Virus record (IMG/VR): IMGVR_UViG_3300008012_000030
Location: 1 to 61,061 of that record
DNA length: 61,061 nucleotides
Source of the DNA: a virus
Direction: 5' to 3' (one strand)
The position numbers were made by a program, and so were the translations under genes. Positions 1-8,600 of the stretch are shown piece by piece (within the stretch, counting starts at the first letter, position 1; the number at the start of each line of letters is the position of its first letter). The notes beneath the pieces are model-generated. The model was not told where the DNA came from, made no database searches, and was given only the letters and a program-made list of their open reading frames with translations.

Positions 1-1744
1 TATAGATCATATCTTCGTTTGTGCCAAACATTTTATAACCTGCTTTATATAAAGCATCCGCTAATTCTTCGTGATTAGTAACTTCTTCAGGCGGTGGTGG
101 AGCTTCATCCCCTTTTGGTGTTTCTTCAGGAGATTTGATTTCATCAGCTGTTTTGAAAATATCAGCATATTGTGAATAGGCTTGTGCAGTTTCAGGATCT
201 TCCAATTTAGCTCTATGCTTGTCTAATAATCCTCTTAGCTCTTTGAATTCATCTGCTGTAAGTGCTTCATTTAATTTAGAAAGTGTTTCTAGCATTGCTC
301 TCATGCTAAAGTCTACGCTTTGATTTTGTTGTGCAAGTTTTTCAGTTTCTCCGCCTTCATTTGCTTTTGCAATTAGTTCTTCAATTCTTGCAAAATCATC
401 TTTCATTGCATCGTCGATACCTTTTTGTGGATCTTTAGAATATGCTAGTAGCTCACGTGCAGTATCTGCACCCGGATCACCATCTACTTTAATACCTGCT
501 ATTTCTTGGGCACGTTTTACACCTGCAATACTTGCTGGGCCATAAAATCCATCTGCTTTTATTTTCTTTAATTCTTCATTGTTTGTAGCAGTACCAATTC
601 TCATCAGCACTGTTTGAATAGCAGCCGCAGAAGCAGATTTGATCTTACCTCTATTGGTTGCTTTTAACAAACCTTTGGCTTGTTTTGACTCAAGCTCTTT
701 AGGCATTTCATTAGCAATCCAAGATTCTACATCATCAATTGCCTTTTTAATTGCTTCATCACTGCTGTAGTCCATTGCAGGTTCTTTTTCATCATCACCT
801 TGATCTTTAAATTGTGCTTCGTAATCTCTTTTCCACATACCGTGCATGTTAAGTGCATCAGAAATTTGGTCGTCTAGATCATCACCAAACTCAGGCATAG
901 CGCCTAGTTCGTCTGCTAGCTGTTGTAGTCTATCTGCTTCTTCGTCTGTTAGAGCTTCTGTGAGATAGTATTGCTCCAATAGTTGATCTGCATATGATCT
1001 AGGTCTGTATGATTCTTTCTTAGATTTTAGATCTGCTTTTGCTTTGTTAAGCAATTCCATAAATTCTTTGTATTTTGCTTTAGCATCTTCTAGTTTTTGA
1101 TTAGTGCCAAGTTTTGGCTCTTCATCACCTTTAGCAGTTTCGCCTTCTGCTTTGTCAACTACCTTTTGGAAACGTTCAGACTTTTCTGGATCAGACTCTT
1201 TGTATTTTTCAGCAACTTTTTTTGCTTGATCAATTTTGCTTTGTGGTAATAAACCTGCTTCTGCAAGGTCTTCCATTTGCTGTCTGTTAGCGCCGCCTGC
1301 TGTTTTTACTTCTTTGCCTTCTAGGTAACAAAATGCTTTACCATTTGCTCTATACAATCCATCTAAACCAAGTGTACGAGCAGCATGTGCTAAAACATAA
1401 GCACTATTTGTTCTACTGCCTGCTTCTTGCTCCATTTTTGCTATATCGTCTACACTCATTCCGGGCTTTGCATATTTCGCTACTATAGCGTCAAGTTCTT
1501 CTTTGCCACCTTTAGATGCTTCGCCTTTGCCCTTTTCAAAAACTTCCCAACCATTTTTATTAGCAATATATTTTTTTAATACATCTTCGCTTTCACCATG
1601 AAGATCAAAAACTTCACCGTCTCTATTTGTAATTTGGATTTTTGGTTGGCTCCGATCAACATTAACATTGTTCATTTTACCGTCTGAGCTTAATTTGTAT
1701 GCTTTTCTTTCTAATAAATTTAAAATAGATCTAATATCGTTCAT
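1..1744 (-). CDS. Partial large protein with peptidoglycan-binding-like and annexin-like motifs (3' end outside window)
   Basis: Reading the minus strand from the ATG at 1744 gives 581 codons without a stop, so the gene runs off the left edge. It starts 2 bases after the stop of the 187-aa gene, which suggests one operon. The protein begins MNDIRSILNLLERKAYKL and is rich in Glu, Lys and Ala, so it is probably largely helical. Around residues 380-425 it has KADGFYGPASIAGVKRAQ followed by VDGDPGADTARELL, which matches the DG-x-x-GP...VKxxQ...xDGxPGxxT pattern of peptidoglycan-binding repeats (PF01471). After a Pro/Glu linker (ETPKGDEAPPPPEE) it ends with LADALYKAGYKMFGTNEDMI, which looks like the start of an annexin repeat. 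I infer a virion or cell-wall-contacting protein. The role is not recognised. Confidence 0.6.
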   Translation of the reverse strand, partial: MNDIRSILNLLERKAYKLSSDGKMNNVNVDRSQPKIQITNRDGEVFDLHGESEDVLKKYIANKNGWEVFEKGKGEASKGGKEELDAIVAKYAKPGMSVDDIAKMEQEAGSRTNSAYVLAHAARTLGLDGLYRANGKAFCYLEGKEVKTAGGANRQQMEDLAEAGLLPQSKIDQAKKVAEKYKESDPEKSERFQKVVDKAEGETAKGDEEPKLGTNQKLEDAKAKYKEFMELLNKAKADLKSKKESYRPRSYADQLLEQYYLTEALTDEEADRLQQLADELGAMPEFGDDLDDQISDALNMHGMWKRDYEAQFKDQGDDEKEPAMDYSSDEAIKKAIDDVESWIANEMPKELESKQAKGLLKATNRGKIKSASAAAIQTVLMRIGTATNNEELKKIKADGFYGPASIAGVKRAQEIAGIKVDGDPGADTARELLAYSKDPQKGIDDAMKDDFARIEELIAKANEGGETEKLAQQNQSVDFSMRAMLETLSKLNEALTADEFKELRGLLDKHRAKLEDPETAQAYSQYADIFKTADEIKSPEETPKGDEAPPPPEEVTNHEELADALYKAGYKMFGTNEDMIY

Positions 1745-1746
1745 GG

Positions 1747-2310
1747 TTAACTTCCTATCGGGCTTTTTACATATTCTTCAGGTGATATATCTTTGGAGTC
1801 ACCTGCTTTAACTCCATCAACAGGATCGATAGCTCTTTCTTTTCTTGCAACTTCAAGTTCTTTGAGCAAGTCCATTACACGGTTTTCACCTGCTTGTTCT
1901 TGAGCAGATTCTCCGCCCATGTCTTCTGTGTTTAGCAGTGATTCGTATGGTTTTTCTTCATCTGATTTTTCTTGATACTGTTCAATAGGATCACCTTCAC
2001 CTCTTACAATAATGTGACTGTGTCCTACTCCAGTTTCATTCACCAAATACTGTTCAAGCACAAATGCAGTTACAGGATAGTTTACTTCTACATCAAAATG
2101 CGTAACTTCACAGTTGCTTAACTGTGGAAAATCCAAAGGCTTTTCTGTAATTGGAGTTTTTTTACCAGAGCTAATACCAACAATGTCGTATTTGGTCATT
2201 GATCTTTCAAGTCTATCTTCAAAGCCTTCGGGTAAATCTCCTGCCACTCTTACTTTAAACTTGTAAGTTTTTTTTGATTCAGTTAAATATTCTGCAAATT
2301 TTTTCATCAT
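1747..2310 (-). CDS. Conserved phage protein of unknown function, 187 aa
   Basis: The protein starts MMKKFAEYLTESKKTYKF; two adjacent ATGs follow an AGGA ribosome site. The first ~110 residues look like a compact alpha/beta domain (TYKFKVRVAGDLPEGFEDR, then DVEVNYPVTAFVLEQYL). The C-terminal part is acidic and contains EDMGGESAQEQAGENRVMD and a charged helix LLKELEVARKERA. It lies between the small terminase-like gene and the partial gene at the left edge, all on the same strand, with a GATAAATAAC late-promoter-like motif just upstream at 2326-2335. Similar proteins occur in marine T4-like phages as far as I recall, but I know no function. The context suggests a head or packaging role. The frame is certain; the function is unknown. 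Confidence 0.85.
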   Translation of the reverse strand: MMKKFAEYLTESKKTYKFKVRVAGDLPEGFEDRLERSMTKYDIVGISSGKKTPITEKPLDFPQLSNCEVTHFDVEVNYPVTAFVLEQYLVNETGVGHSHIIVRGEGDPIEQYQEKSDEEKPYESLLNTEDMGGESAQEQAGENRVMDLLKELEVARKERAIDPVDGVKAGDSKDISPEEYVKSPIGS

Positions 2311-2325
2311 ACTATCCTAATATAT

Positions 2326-2335
2326 GTTATTTATC
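2326..2335 (-). promoter_or_regulatory. T4-type late promoter motif (GATAAATAAC)
   Basis: The minus strand reads GATAAATAAC, ending 16 bases before the 187-aa start codon. It is close to the T4 late consensus TATAAATA and matches the motif seen upstream of many genes here. It overlaps the 3' end of the preceding small-terminase gene. Confidence 0.55.
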
Positions 2336-2815
2336 CAAGTTTCTTAGTTTTTCTAATAAACTATTACGATCAGAGATTACATATCCTTCGCCCTGCACAA
2401 TATCTCCATCAGCTGATCCATCTTTGTCTTGTTTTTCTTTTTTGAGTTGTAATTCAACCATCTTAAGTTTTTTGTCTAGTTTTGCTACTTTTGCATCTAA
2501 ATTTGTTTTTAACATGTTGCCAGCAACTTCAAAAATACGTCCTGAATAACGGCTTTCCACATTCATGCCTAGATCCATTAAATCCTCATACGCCTGCATG
2601 GATTTTTGCGAAACTTCGTTAAGCTCATTGTCAGCCATTTCGCCTAAACCTTTTACTTGTGGTAATGCAGCAGTAATTTTGTCAAGCTCTTGTATACTGC
2701 GAGCAGTTTCTTCTTGCTCTACAACTGCTTGTTGTGCTTTATCTGCATTACGAGACTCTTCTATAATTTCTTTAGAGTCTGGCATGTTTAATAATTCTTC
2801 TAATTTTTTAGTCAT
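2327..2815 (-). CDS. 16: Terminase small subunit, T4 gp16-like
   Basis: This 162-aa protein is of the length of T4 gp16 (about 164 aa) and has the same plan. It has a short N-terminal anchor (KLEELLNMPDSKEI), an acidic/Gln-rich linker, then a central helical hairpin (residues ~85-135, with GRIFEVAGNMLKTNLDAK and KLDKKLKMVELQLKKEK) that matches the gp16 oligomerisation region, and a C-terminal tail GYVISDRNSLLEKL like the gp16 tail. The small terminase recognises DNA and stimulates the large subunit during head filling. The large terminase is not in this window. It sits downstream of the gp4-like gene on the same strand. The assignment rests on pattern similarity and would need a profile search to confirm. 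Confidence 0.7.
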   Translation of the reverse strand: MTKKLEELLNMPDSKEIIEESRNADKAQQAVVEQEETARSIQELDKITAALPQVKGLGEMADNELNEVSQKSMQAYEDLMDLGMNVESRYSGRIFEVAGNMLKTNLDAKVAKLDKKLKMVELQLKKEKQDKDGSADGDIVQGEGYVISDRNSLLEKLRNLDK

Positions 2816-2846
2816 AGGTACACCATTATCTACTAGTATATTTAGT

Positions 2847-3281
2847 TTATCGAGTACCTTGGTGGAAAATATCTGTCTCGTTTACAACACGGAAATATAT
2901 ACCTTGTTGCTTACACCAAGCTCTTGCTGCTTCCCATTTTGCTTGATTTAACACCCAATGAGCTTGATTGTGCCTACTACGACCAAGTTTTTCTTTTACA
3001 GTTTGATTTTGTGGTTTGACTTCTATTACTTCTACCCTGTTTTTACCGTTTCTATCTGCGTATGCAACAAAAAAATCTGGAACATATATTGTAGCTTTAC
3101 CCGTTAACGGATTTCTATATGGTATCCTTACAGCTTCACTAGCCCATTGTGCAACATTTGGGTGTTCATCACAAAATCTCATAAAAGCAAACTCCCAACT
3201 GCTTCTATAGGTGGGTGTTTTTCTTCCTACGTATTTTTGGGGATTTTTTAAAGTGTACTTACCTTGAGCAAATCTAGCCAT
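2847..3281 (-). CDS. 4: Head completion protein, T4 gp4-like
   Basis: This 144-aa protein has the signature of the T4 gp4/gp50 head-completion family: YRSSWEFAFMRFCDEHPNV near the N-terminus, then IPYRNPLTGKATIYVPDFFV and VEVIEVKPQNQ. The E...D...E-x-K arrangement is that of a restriction-endonuclease-like (TnsA-type) fold, with E30, a PDF Asp at about 69 and EVK at about 86-88. In T4 the protein finishes filled heads before tail joining. The gene follows the 120-aa structural gene after a single base and precedes the small terminase. The length is normal for the family. Confidence 0.85.
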   Translation of the reverse strand: MARFAQGKYTLKNPQKYVGRKTPTYRSSWEFAFMRFCDEHPNVAQWASEAVRIPYRNPLTGKATIYVPDFFVAYADRNGKNRVEVIEVKPQNQTVKEKLGRSRHNQAHWVLNQAKWEAARAWCKQQGIYFRVVNETDIFHQGTR

Positions 3282-3282
3282 A

Positions 3283-3645
3283 TCATATCACTATATTTCG
3301 CTTTTCAAGTTTTTCAACAGATTGTGTTCTTTTAAACCCTAGTGTACTTGTTGAATCTCTGTTATAGTTTAAAACTTCTGTAACAACAGCACTTAGTTGT
3401 ACTTCGCCAAACCCTTTAAGTGTATCAAGCAATGTAAAAACATTTACACCATCTATCTTAGCCTGTTGTAATAGTACAGTTGCCGTACTTACAGCAGCAG
3501 TTTGATCAAAGCCTCTTTTACTAAAGAATGCAATAACAGCATCTACTTCGTTGCTAGGGAAACTTAATTTTTTAGTAAAATATTTGTCAAAAAATTCTGT
3601 GGTTTGTTTTTCTGATGTTTTAGGTGCGTTTGGTAGACTACTCAT
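3283..3645 (-). CDS. Small virion structural protein, 120 aa
   Basis: The protein (MSSLPNAPKTSEKQTTEFF...) resembles small structural proteins found beside gp4 in marine T4-like phages. It has a short N-terminal tail, a conserved block TEFFDKYFTKKLSFPSNEVD and a helical domain (DAVIAFFSKRGFDQTAA, FTLLDTLKGFGEVQLSAVV), then LNYNRDSTSTLGF. The helical part looks like a small three-helix domain that could bind another virion protein. It overlaps the end of the tail-tube-like gene by 4 bases (ATGA), so translation is probably coupled. No enzymatic motif is visible. The exact role is unknown. Confidence 0.7.
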   Translation of the reverse strand: MSSLPNAPKTSEKQTTEFFDKYFTKKLSFPSNEVDAVIAFFSKRGFDQTAAVSTATVLLQQAKIDGVNVFTLLDTLKGFGEVQLSAVVTEVLNYNRDSTSTLGFKRTQSVEKLEKRNIVI

Positions 3646-4931
3646 GTTACATTACCTTTTAATCTTTGTTTTTCGCTTGCAGGTAAACTTGCGTAATTAG
3701 CAGTATTACCGTTAACTCCACCAGTTCCGCCGTTGCGCTGATATTCTTTATTGTTAGCAATTCTAGCTGCGCTTTCTGCCGCTGCCTCTGTATTATTTGC
3801 CGCTTTTGCAAGTGCTGATAAACCTACAATAGCTGCTGTTCCGGCTATTAGATCTTTGCTTCCACCAGTGCCTCCATTTTTTGGAAAAAATGCATTGCTA
3901 ATTCCACTTACATCTGTTCCAGACGCCGCTCCTATTGCTCCTTTTAGTAAACTAAATCCTTCTTCTCTAATACCTTCAGAACTTAATCCTCTTACGTTTG
4001 CAATAAGATTAGCTGCCGCTAGTCCTGCTTCTAGAGGACTTTTAAACCCTCCATCGCCTGTGATGTAATCGTATAATGAAATACCTGTACCAATTGCTCC
4101 TCCTAATCCAAGAGCACCGCCTCCGAGTAAACTTGCTGGACTTGGAGTTGTGTCATAGTGTGAAGGATCTCCAAATCCTTTAGGACTGTCTACTTCTACT
4201 CTGCCTCTGTCATACCAAACAGCTTCATATGCTACTGTCATAGTATTTTGCATAGTACCTGCGCCATCACTAGAATCTACACTGTCGTGTGCCCAGTTTG
4301 TAACCAATGGATTTACCAGCGTATAGGTAGTGTATGTTTTTCTTGAAAGTTGACTAATTTGAATACTTTTAAAAAAGTGTTCACTTACTCTATTGTCTAA
4401 TCCGTAACTATATTTGTTTAGTTCTGATCCTAAATATGTATTATCTCCAGGTATTCCTTCTTGTCCTGGTGCAGGTGGTGGTTTTATTTGTCTATTATAG
4501 GCTTCTGGTAGAGAACCGTAGTTACCATCTGCAAAGTAGTAACGATAATATGCTTCAAGCAAAGCAGATGTAATACCTAAATTATCATCATGAAATGTAA
4601 TATTTACAGGGTCATATGAAATACTAGTTTGGACATTTTTAATCCTGTTATATTTTTTCTTTGTATCAACTGTTGCTGTATACTTTGGTAGATCAGCAGC
4701 TTTTACAAGCAATCCAATCTCTCTTGTATGTCTTTGTTTTAACTCAGGCAAAATACTTGCAGGTAAATCATTTATTTCGAAAAATACATGATATAAAAAC
4801 TTTGCTTTAGGAGCAAGTCTAAAAGCGTCTGTTACAAAAGTTTTGCTGGCATGCCTAAAGTCGCCAAGATTACCTTTTGGACTTAGAGCACCACTTGCTA
4901 AATTATCTAAAAATCCTGTGAACTTTCCCAT
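3642..4931 (-). CDS. Tail-tube-like baseplate protein (gp54/gp48-like)
   Basis: This 429-aa protein has an N-terminal domain of about 270 residues in the style of myovirus tail-tube relatives: KFLYHVFFEIND, then GLLVKAADLPKYTATVDTKK, SISYDPVNITFHDDN and MTVAYEAVWYDRGRVE. These are the alternating strands of the tube beta-barrel. The C-terminal ~150 residues are Gly/Ala-rich (LLGGGALGLGGAIGTG) and may be flexible or membrane-interacting. In T4, gp54 and gp48 are tube-fold proteins that start the tube on the baseplate; I infer that role here because gp19 lies immediately upstream. A GATAAATAT promoter motif ends only five bases before the start codon and no Shine-Dalgarno sequence is visible. 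Confidence 0.6.
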   Translation of the reverse strand: MGKFTGFLDNLASGALSPKGNLGDFRHASKTFVTDAFRLAPKAKFLYHVFFEINDLPASILPELKQRHTREIGLLVKAADLPKYTATVDTKKKYNRIKNVQTSISYDPVNITFHDDNLGITSALLEAYYRYYFADGNYGSLPEAYNRQIKPPPAPGQEGIPGDNTYLGSELNKYSYGLDNRVSEHFFKSIQISQLSRKTYTTYTLVNPLVTNWAHDSVDSSDGAGTMQNTMTVAYEAVWYDRGRVEVDSPKGFGDPSHYDTTPSPASLLGGGALGLGGAIGTGISLYDYITGDGGFKSPLEAGLAAANLIANVRGLSSEGIREEGFSLLKGAIGAASGTDVSGISNAFFPKNGGTGGSKDLIAGTAAIVGLSALAKAANNTEAAAESAARIANNKEYQRNGGTGGVNGNTANYASLPASEKQRLKGNVT

Positions 4932-4935
4932 ACTA

Positions 4936-4944
4936 ATATTTATC
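4936..4944 (-). promoter_or_regulatory. Late-promoter-like motif abutting a start codon
   Basis: The minus strand reads GATAAATATTAGTATG, so the motif ends only 4 bases before the ATG of the gp54-like gene. A T4-type late promoter there would start transcription at or inside the start codon, giving a leaderless message. Either the motif has another role or the gene is read from upstream. Confidence 0.4.
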
Positions 4945-4971
4945 CAATGTAATTAACTGCGTATATAAAAG

Positions 4972-4999
4972 AAAAAAGGGGTACTAAAAAGTACCCCTT
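4972..4999 (-). terminator. Intrinsic terminator after tail tube gene
   Basis: A perfect 9-bp stem (AAGGGGTAC at 4976-4984 with GTACCCCTT at 4991-4999) encloses a 6-base loop. On the minus strand it runs into a T tract (4972-4977), as in a rho-independent terminator. It lies 24 bases after the stop of the tail tube gene and before the next minus-strand gene, so it probably limits read-through from the abundant gp18/gp19 messages. Confidence 0.85.
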
Positions 5000-5022
5000 G
5001 TAAGATTAGGAACTTTGTTATA

Positions 5023-5652
5023 TTAAGCGCCGCCGCCAGTAACGAGAGTGTTAACTGTACGACCAACTGCTGTACCAATTCCAGTACCTTGTGGTGATTG
5101 GATAGCATTGTCATAACGTATGCTTAATGTAACACTGACTGGATCTGTTGAATTTGAGTATGCTAACTGATTATAGTTTGCACTTTCAACATAACAGCCG
5201 TATAATTCAAAAGTTTCAAGCACATTTGGTGTGTTAGCACCGTTACCACCATCTAGGATTTCAATACGTGTTGTGAATTTGTAATCCTGACCTGATGCTG
5301 CACTTGACTGTTCATAGAAGTCAAATTGTTTCTGTAATTGCTCACCTACTAGTTTTTGTACGTTGTTGTTTACATCTTCACGTAGGTTTAAAGTAATTGC
5401 TTCCCAAGTATGTTTACCTGCTAGATAAACTCTTGAGTTATAAATGTCGATTGTCATTTGTTCAAAACTTACGTTTGGACGAGCTACATCTATAACTTGT
5501 TTTGTTAGTTCAGTTGTCGGAGTCGATGTTCCGAAATTTTCTAGTGATACCCTAAAACGATACTGTAATTTAGGCATCAACAGGCCTTGGTTGCTTGCAG
5601 AATCTCCGCTAGCCAAAGGCACTGTAATTTTTGATAGTGTTGATATTGCCAT
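5023..5652 (-). CDS. 19: Tail tube protein, T4 gp19-like
   Basis: This 209-aa protein forms the inner tail tube by analogy with T4 gp19 (163 aa). The N-terminus MAISTLSKITVPLASGD leads into LQYRFRVSLENFG, IDVARPNVSFEQMTIDIYN and VYLAGKHTWEAITLNLRED. These are the hallmark strands of the myovirus tube family, including the conserved VARPN and the H-x-W-E-x-I segment. The C-terminal part (FELYGCYVESANYNQLAYSN, VSVTLSIRYDNAI) is also typical. It lies directly downstream of the sheath gene, as in T4, with an AGGAGC ribosome site and its own GATAAATAC motif. An intrinsic terminator follows, which fits high independent expression. Confidence 0.9.
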   Translation of the reverse strand: MAISTLSKITVPLASGDSASNQGLLMPKLQYRFRVSLENFGTSTPTTELTKQVIDVARPNVSFEQMTIDIYNSRVYLAGKHTWEAITLNLREDVNNNVQKLVGEQLQKQFDFYEQSSAASGQDYKFTTRIEILDGGNGANTPNVLETFELYGCYVESANYNQLAYSNSTDPVSVTLSIRYDNAIQSPQGTGIGTAVGRTVNTLVTGGGA

Positions 5653-5674
5653 TTAATTTGCTCCTAATCTATAA

Positions 5675-5683
5675 GTATTTATC
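5675..5683 (-). promoter_or_regulatory. T4-type late promoter motif for tail tube gene
   Basis: The minus strand reads GATAAATAC 22 bases before the gp19 start codon, followed by an AGGAGC ribosome site. The spacing suits a T4-like late promoter with a short leader. It is one of the clearest copies of the motif in the window. Confidence 0.65.
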
Positions 5684-5687
5684 AATC

Positions 5688-8600
5688 TTACAGTCCTGCT
5701 ATTTCTCCAGTATTTTTAAGTCTTAGTGGAATGTATATAAACTCAACAGCCTTAACAGGTTCAATAGCAATGTCTAAGTGTAGTTCATTTCTATCAATTC
5801 TGCTAGGTGTATTGTTTGATTCATCACACACTACTAGATAATCATACAATGCTCTTTGTCCAACTAGTTCTAGTAATAAACTTTCTGCAGCTTGTTTAAT
5901 TTCATCTCTTGTAATCTTATCGTTTGGTTCAAACAAATAAGGCTTAGCAAGTGTGTTTAATTGGCTACGTAGGTAGATAACAAGTCTTGCAACATTGATT
6001 CTGTCTAAAGAACTTGCAGCAAGTTGTCTTGTCTTCTGACCAAAAGCAACTAGTCCTGCACCTGTAATAAATGTTATTGGGTTAACTGCATTTGCGTACA
6101 GTGTATCTCTTTGCCCTTCGTTTAGTGCAATACTTACAAATTCGCCTTCATTGCTTATATAACCTGTAGAACTTGCATTAGTAATACCACCACGTCTTGT
6201 ACCTGCTGGTGCAAACCATGGGAACGATACTTGATCACTTAGTGCAATGGTTCTCATCATCATATGACTTGGTGGAACAACAACATTGTTACCAAAATTA
6301 TCACTTGTAAATCCACTTGGATAGTAAACACCAATGTATGGATCAGTTGTTACCAATCCGTCATCGTTGTCTTCTACAGCTAGTGCTTGGTTTGTTGCCC
6401 AGTTATTTAATGCTGTTGCATTCGGTAACAAACGGAATGGTGAATCACCAAGTACAAATGCTGTTAAACCTCTGTCATAGTTTAGTGATTTCATTTCACC
6501 TATAAGTTCTGGATAACCAGGACATGCCATTAGGTTAAACAATCTTGCTTCATCATCTCTAATATCTTCATTAGAGTTAACTAGTGCTTGTAGTCCTTGT
6601 ACAACAACTTTACGTTGTGCTTTGCGTCCAAATGTGCCAGAACCATCTACTTGGTTAGCACTTTCAGTTACCCAACGATCTGCGAAGTAACTTGCCATAG
6701 TTTGTCCATTACCTGCACCGTAACGAGCATTGTTGCCTGCTGTATTAATGTAATTTCTCACATATTTCTTAACATTAAATCCGCTTCTACGCAAATTCCA
6801 AAGCAACATACCTTTTGGATATAGTGCTGGATCTGGTGAATCAGGATCAACATAATCGCTTTCCATTAATGCTGTTATATCTCCAGCTAAGTTGCTATTA
6901 GCACCTGCTGTGTTATAACGTACATCTGCAAATAGTATACCGTCTTCAGTAGTTTGATCGCCAGTATCAACTAGTACCCAGTTGTCTTCTGCATTTGCAT
7001 TTCCTAAATCTGGGTTATATCTGTAAATTTTTGGATAGTTTTCAATATCACTTGTGTCTATCCAGATATCTCCAGTTTTTAGAGTAGTTCCGTCACTTTG
7101 AAGTGTTGGAACTGTTGCTGAAACAATAGGTCCGTTTGGATCTGGTTGATCTGCTGCTACACCGCTTGCATAGTACGGACTTGCTGTTGAACTTTGACCG
7201 CTTGACCCGTTATACAATAATCCAACAAATTCACTACCATTGTGTACTAGGATATCTACTTCGTCAACAATTGAATTGTACCAAAGTCTACCGTCTGCTG
7301 TTTTTGCAGTAACTTCAGTATCACTTGCTGTGAAGAATCCTGTACCAGTATCAGTTGTTGGTGTCCAATGAGTTGCTTGTAACTGTTTTGGACTTGTAGA
7401 ACTTGTAGTACCAGGTACATAAACAAGATTTTGTATTCCAACACTTGCACTTACATATGGCACAAATCCTGCTGCTGTTAAAACACCATCTGTATCAACA
7501 AAACGTATTTCACCACCTAGTGCATGTTGTATAATAACTTTGTTTTGTGGATCAACTGTTGCTGTAACATTGGTAATGTTTGCATCATTAATTGCACCTG
7601 CTAATATACCTGCATCACTTGCTGCTCCTGTATACGCACCGGTAACTGTGACTGCTGTTTCAAAAGCAGCACTACCATTATCTGTGGTTTGCACAGTAAA
7701 AGATTGTGATCCTGAACTAAATGTTCCAGTTACAATTTTTACACCTGTTACTGTTGTTGCACCAATAGCTCTTCTACGCTGTGGTCTTAGTGTTGCCAAT
7801 GGACTGTCATCTCCAGCAACATTGCTTTCAACATACAAATCACCTTGAGATAAATTAGCACCACCGCCAACAATATCTAATTCATATAATGCTGTTTGAT
7901 TGTTTGCGTGTATTGGAGCACTTATTGTTTCCCAAAGCTCTGAGCTTGCATTCCATTTTTTAATTGATATGCTAGCGCCAAGATTTGGTGTTGTTGTTTT
8001 TAGCCAAATACTTCCTGTTGGTCTTGCACTAATACTTGTTGGTATTGGAAGTCCAGGAGCACCACTAATTGTGTCTCCAATTTTCCATTCCGGAATACCT
8101 GTGTGCTTAGAAATTTGTAGCGCAGGTGGAAAATGTGTTCCTGATAAAATTCCTAGTTCGGTTAATCTATCTGCATCGCCTTTGATTTCAATTTCACCGC
8201 CTGTGGATGAATCACCGCTTGCTGATGCTGTTCCGTCACTGTAAATTTCAAGTTTTAAATCTACTGCTGCCGCAGTTACACCTGGAATAGTTAATCCGTT
8301 AATTGTGCTTGCAACATCAGTAACAGTATCTGAACTGTTAATAGTAACGCTTGTTCCATTTATGATAATTGCTGCTGTTGCATTGAATGTTGGGTTACTT
8401 GCAGTACCTTTGATTGTAGGCCAGCTCTTTGTCCACGGTTCACTTCCTACTAATACCCAAGTTCCTGATGTATTTCTGTACCAAATTTTTAAAATAGTAG
8501 ATGTTGCAGTAATCGCATATGATCCAACAGAACCTATTGCGTTTGATGGACGTCCTGTTCCATCTGCCGCTGTACCGTCGATACCGTTAGTTGCTAAACT

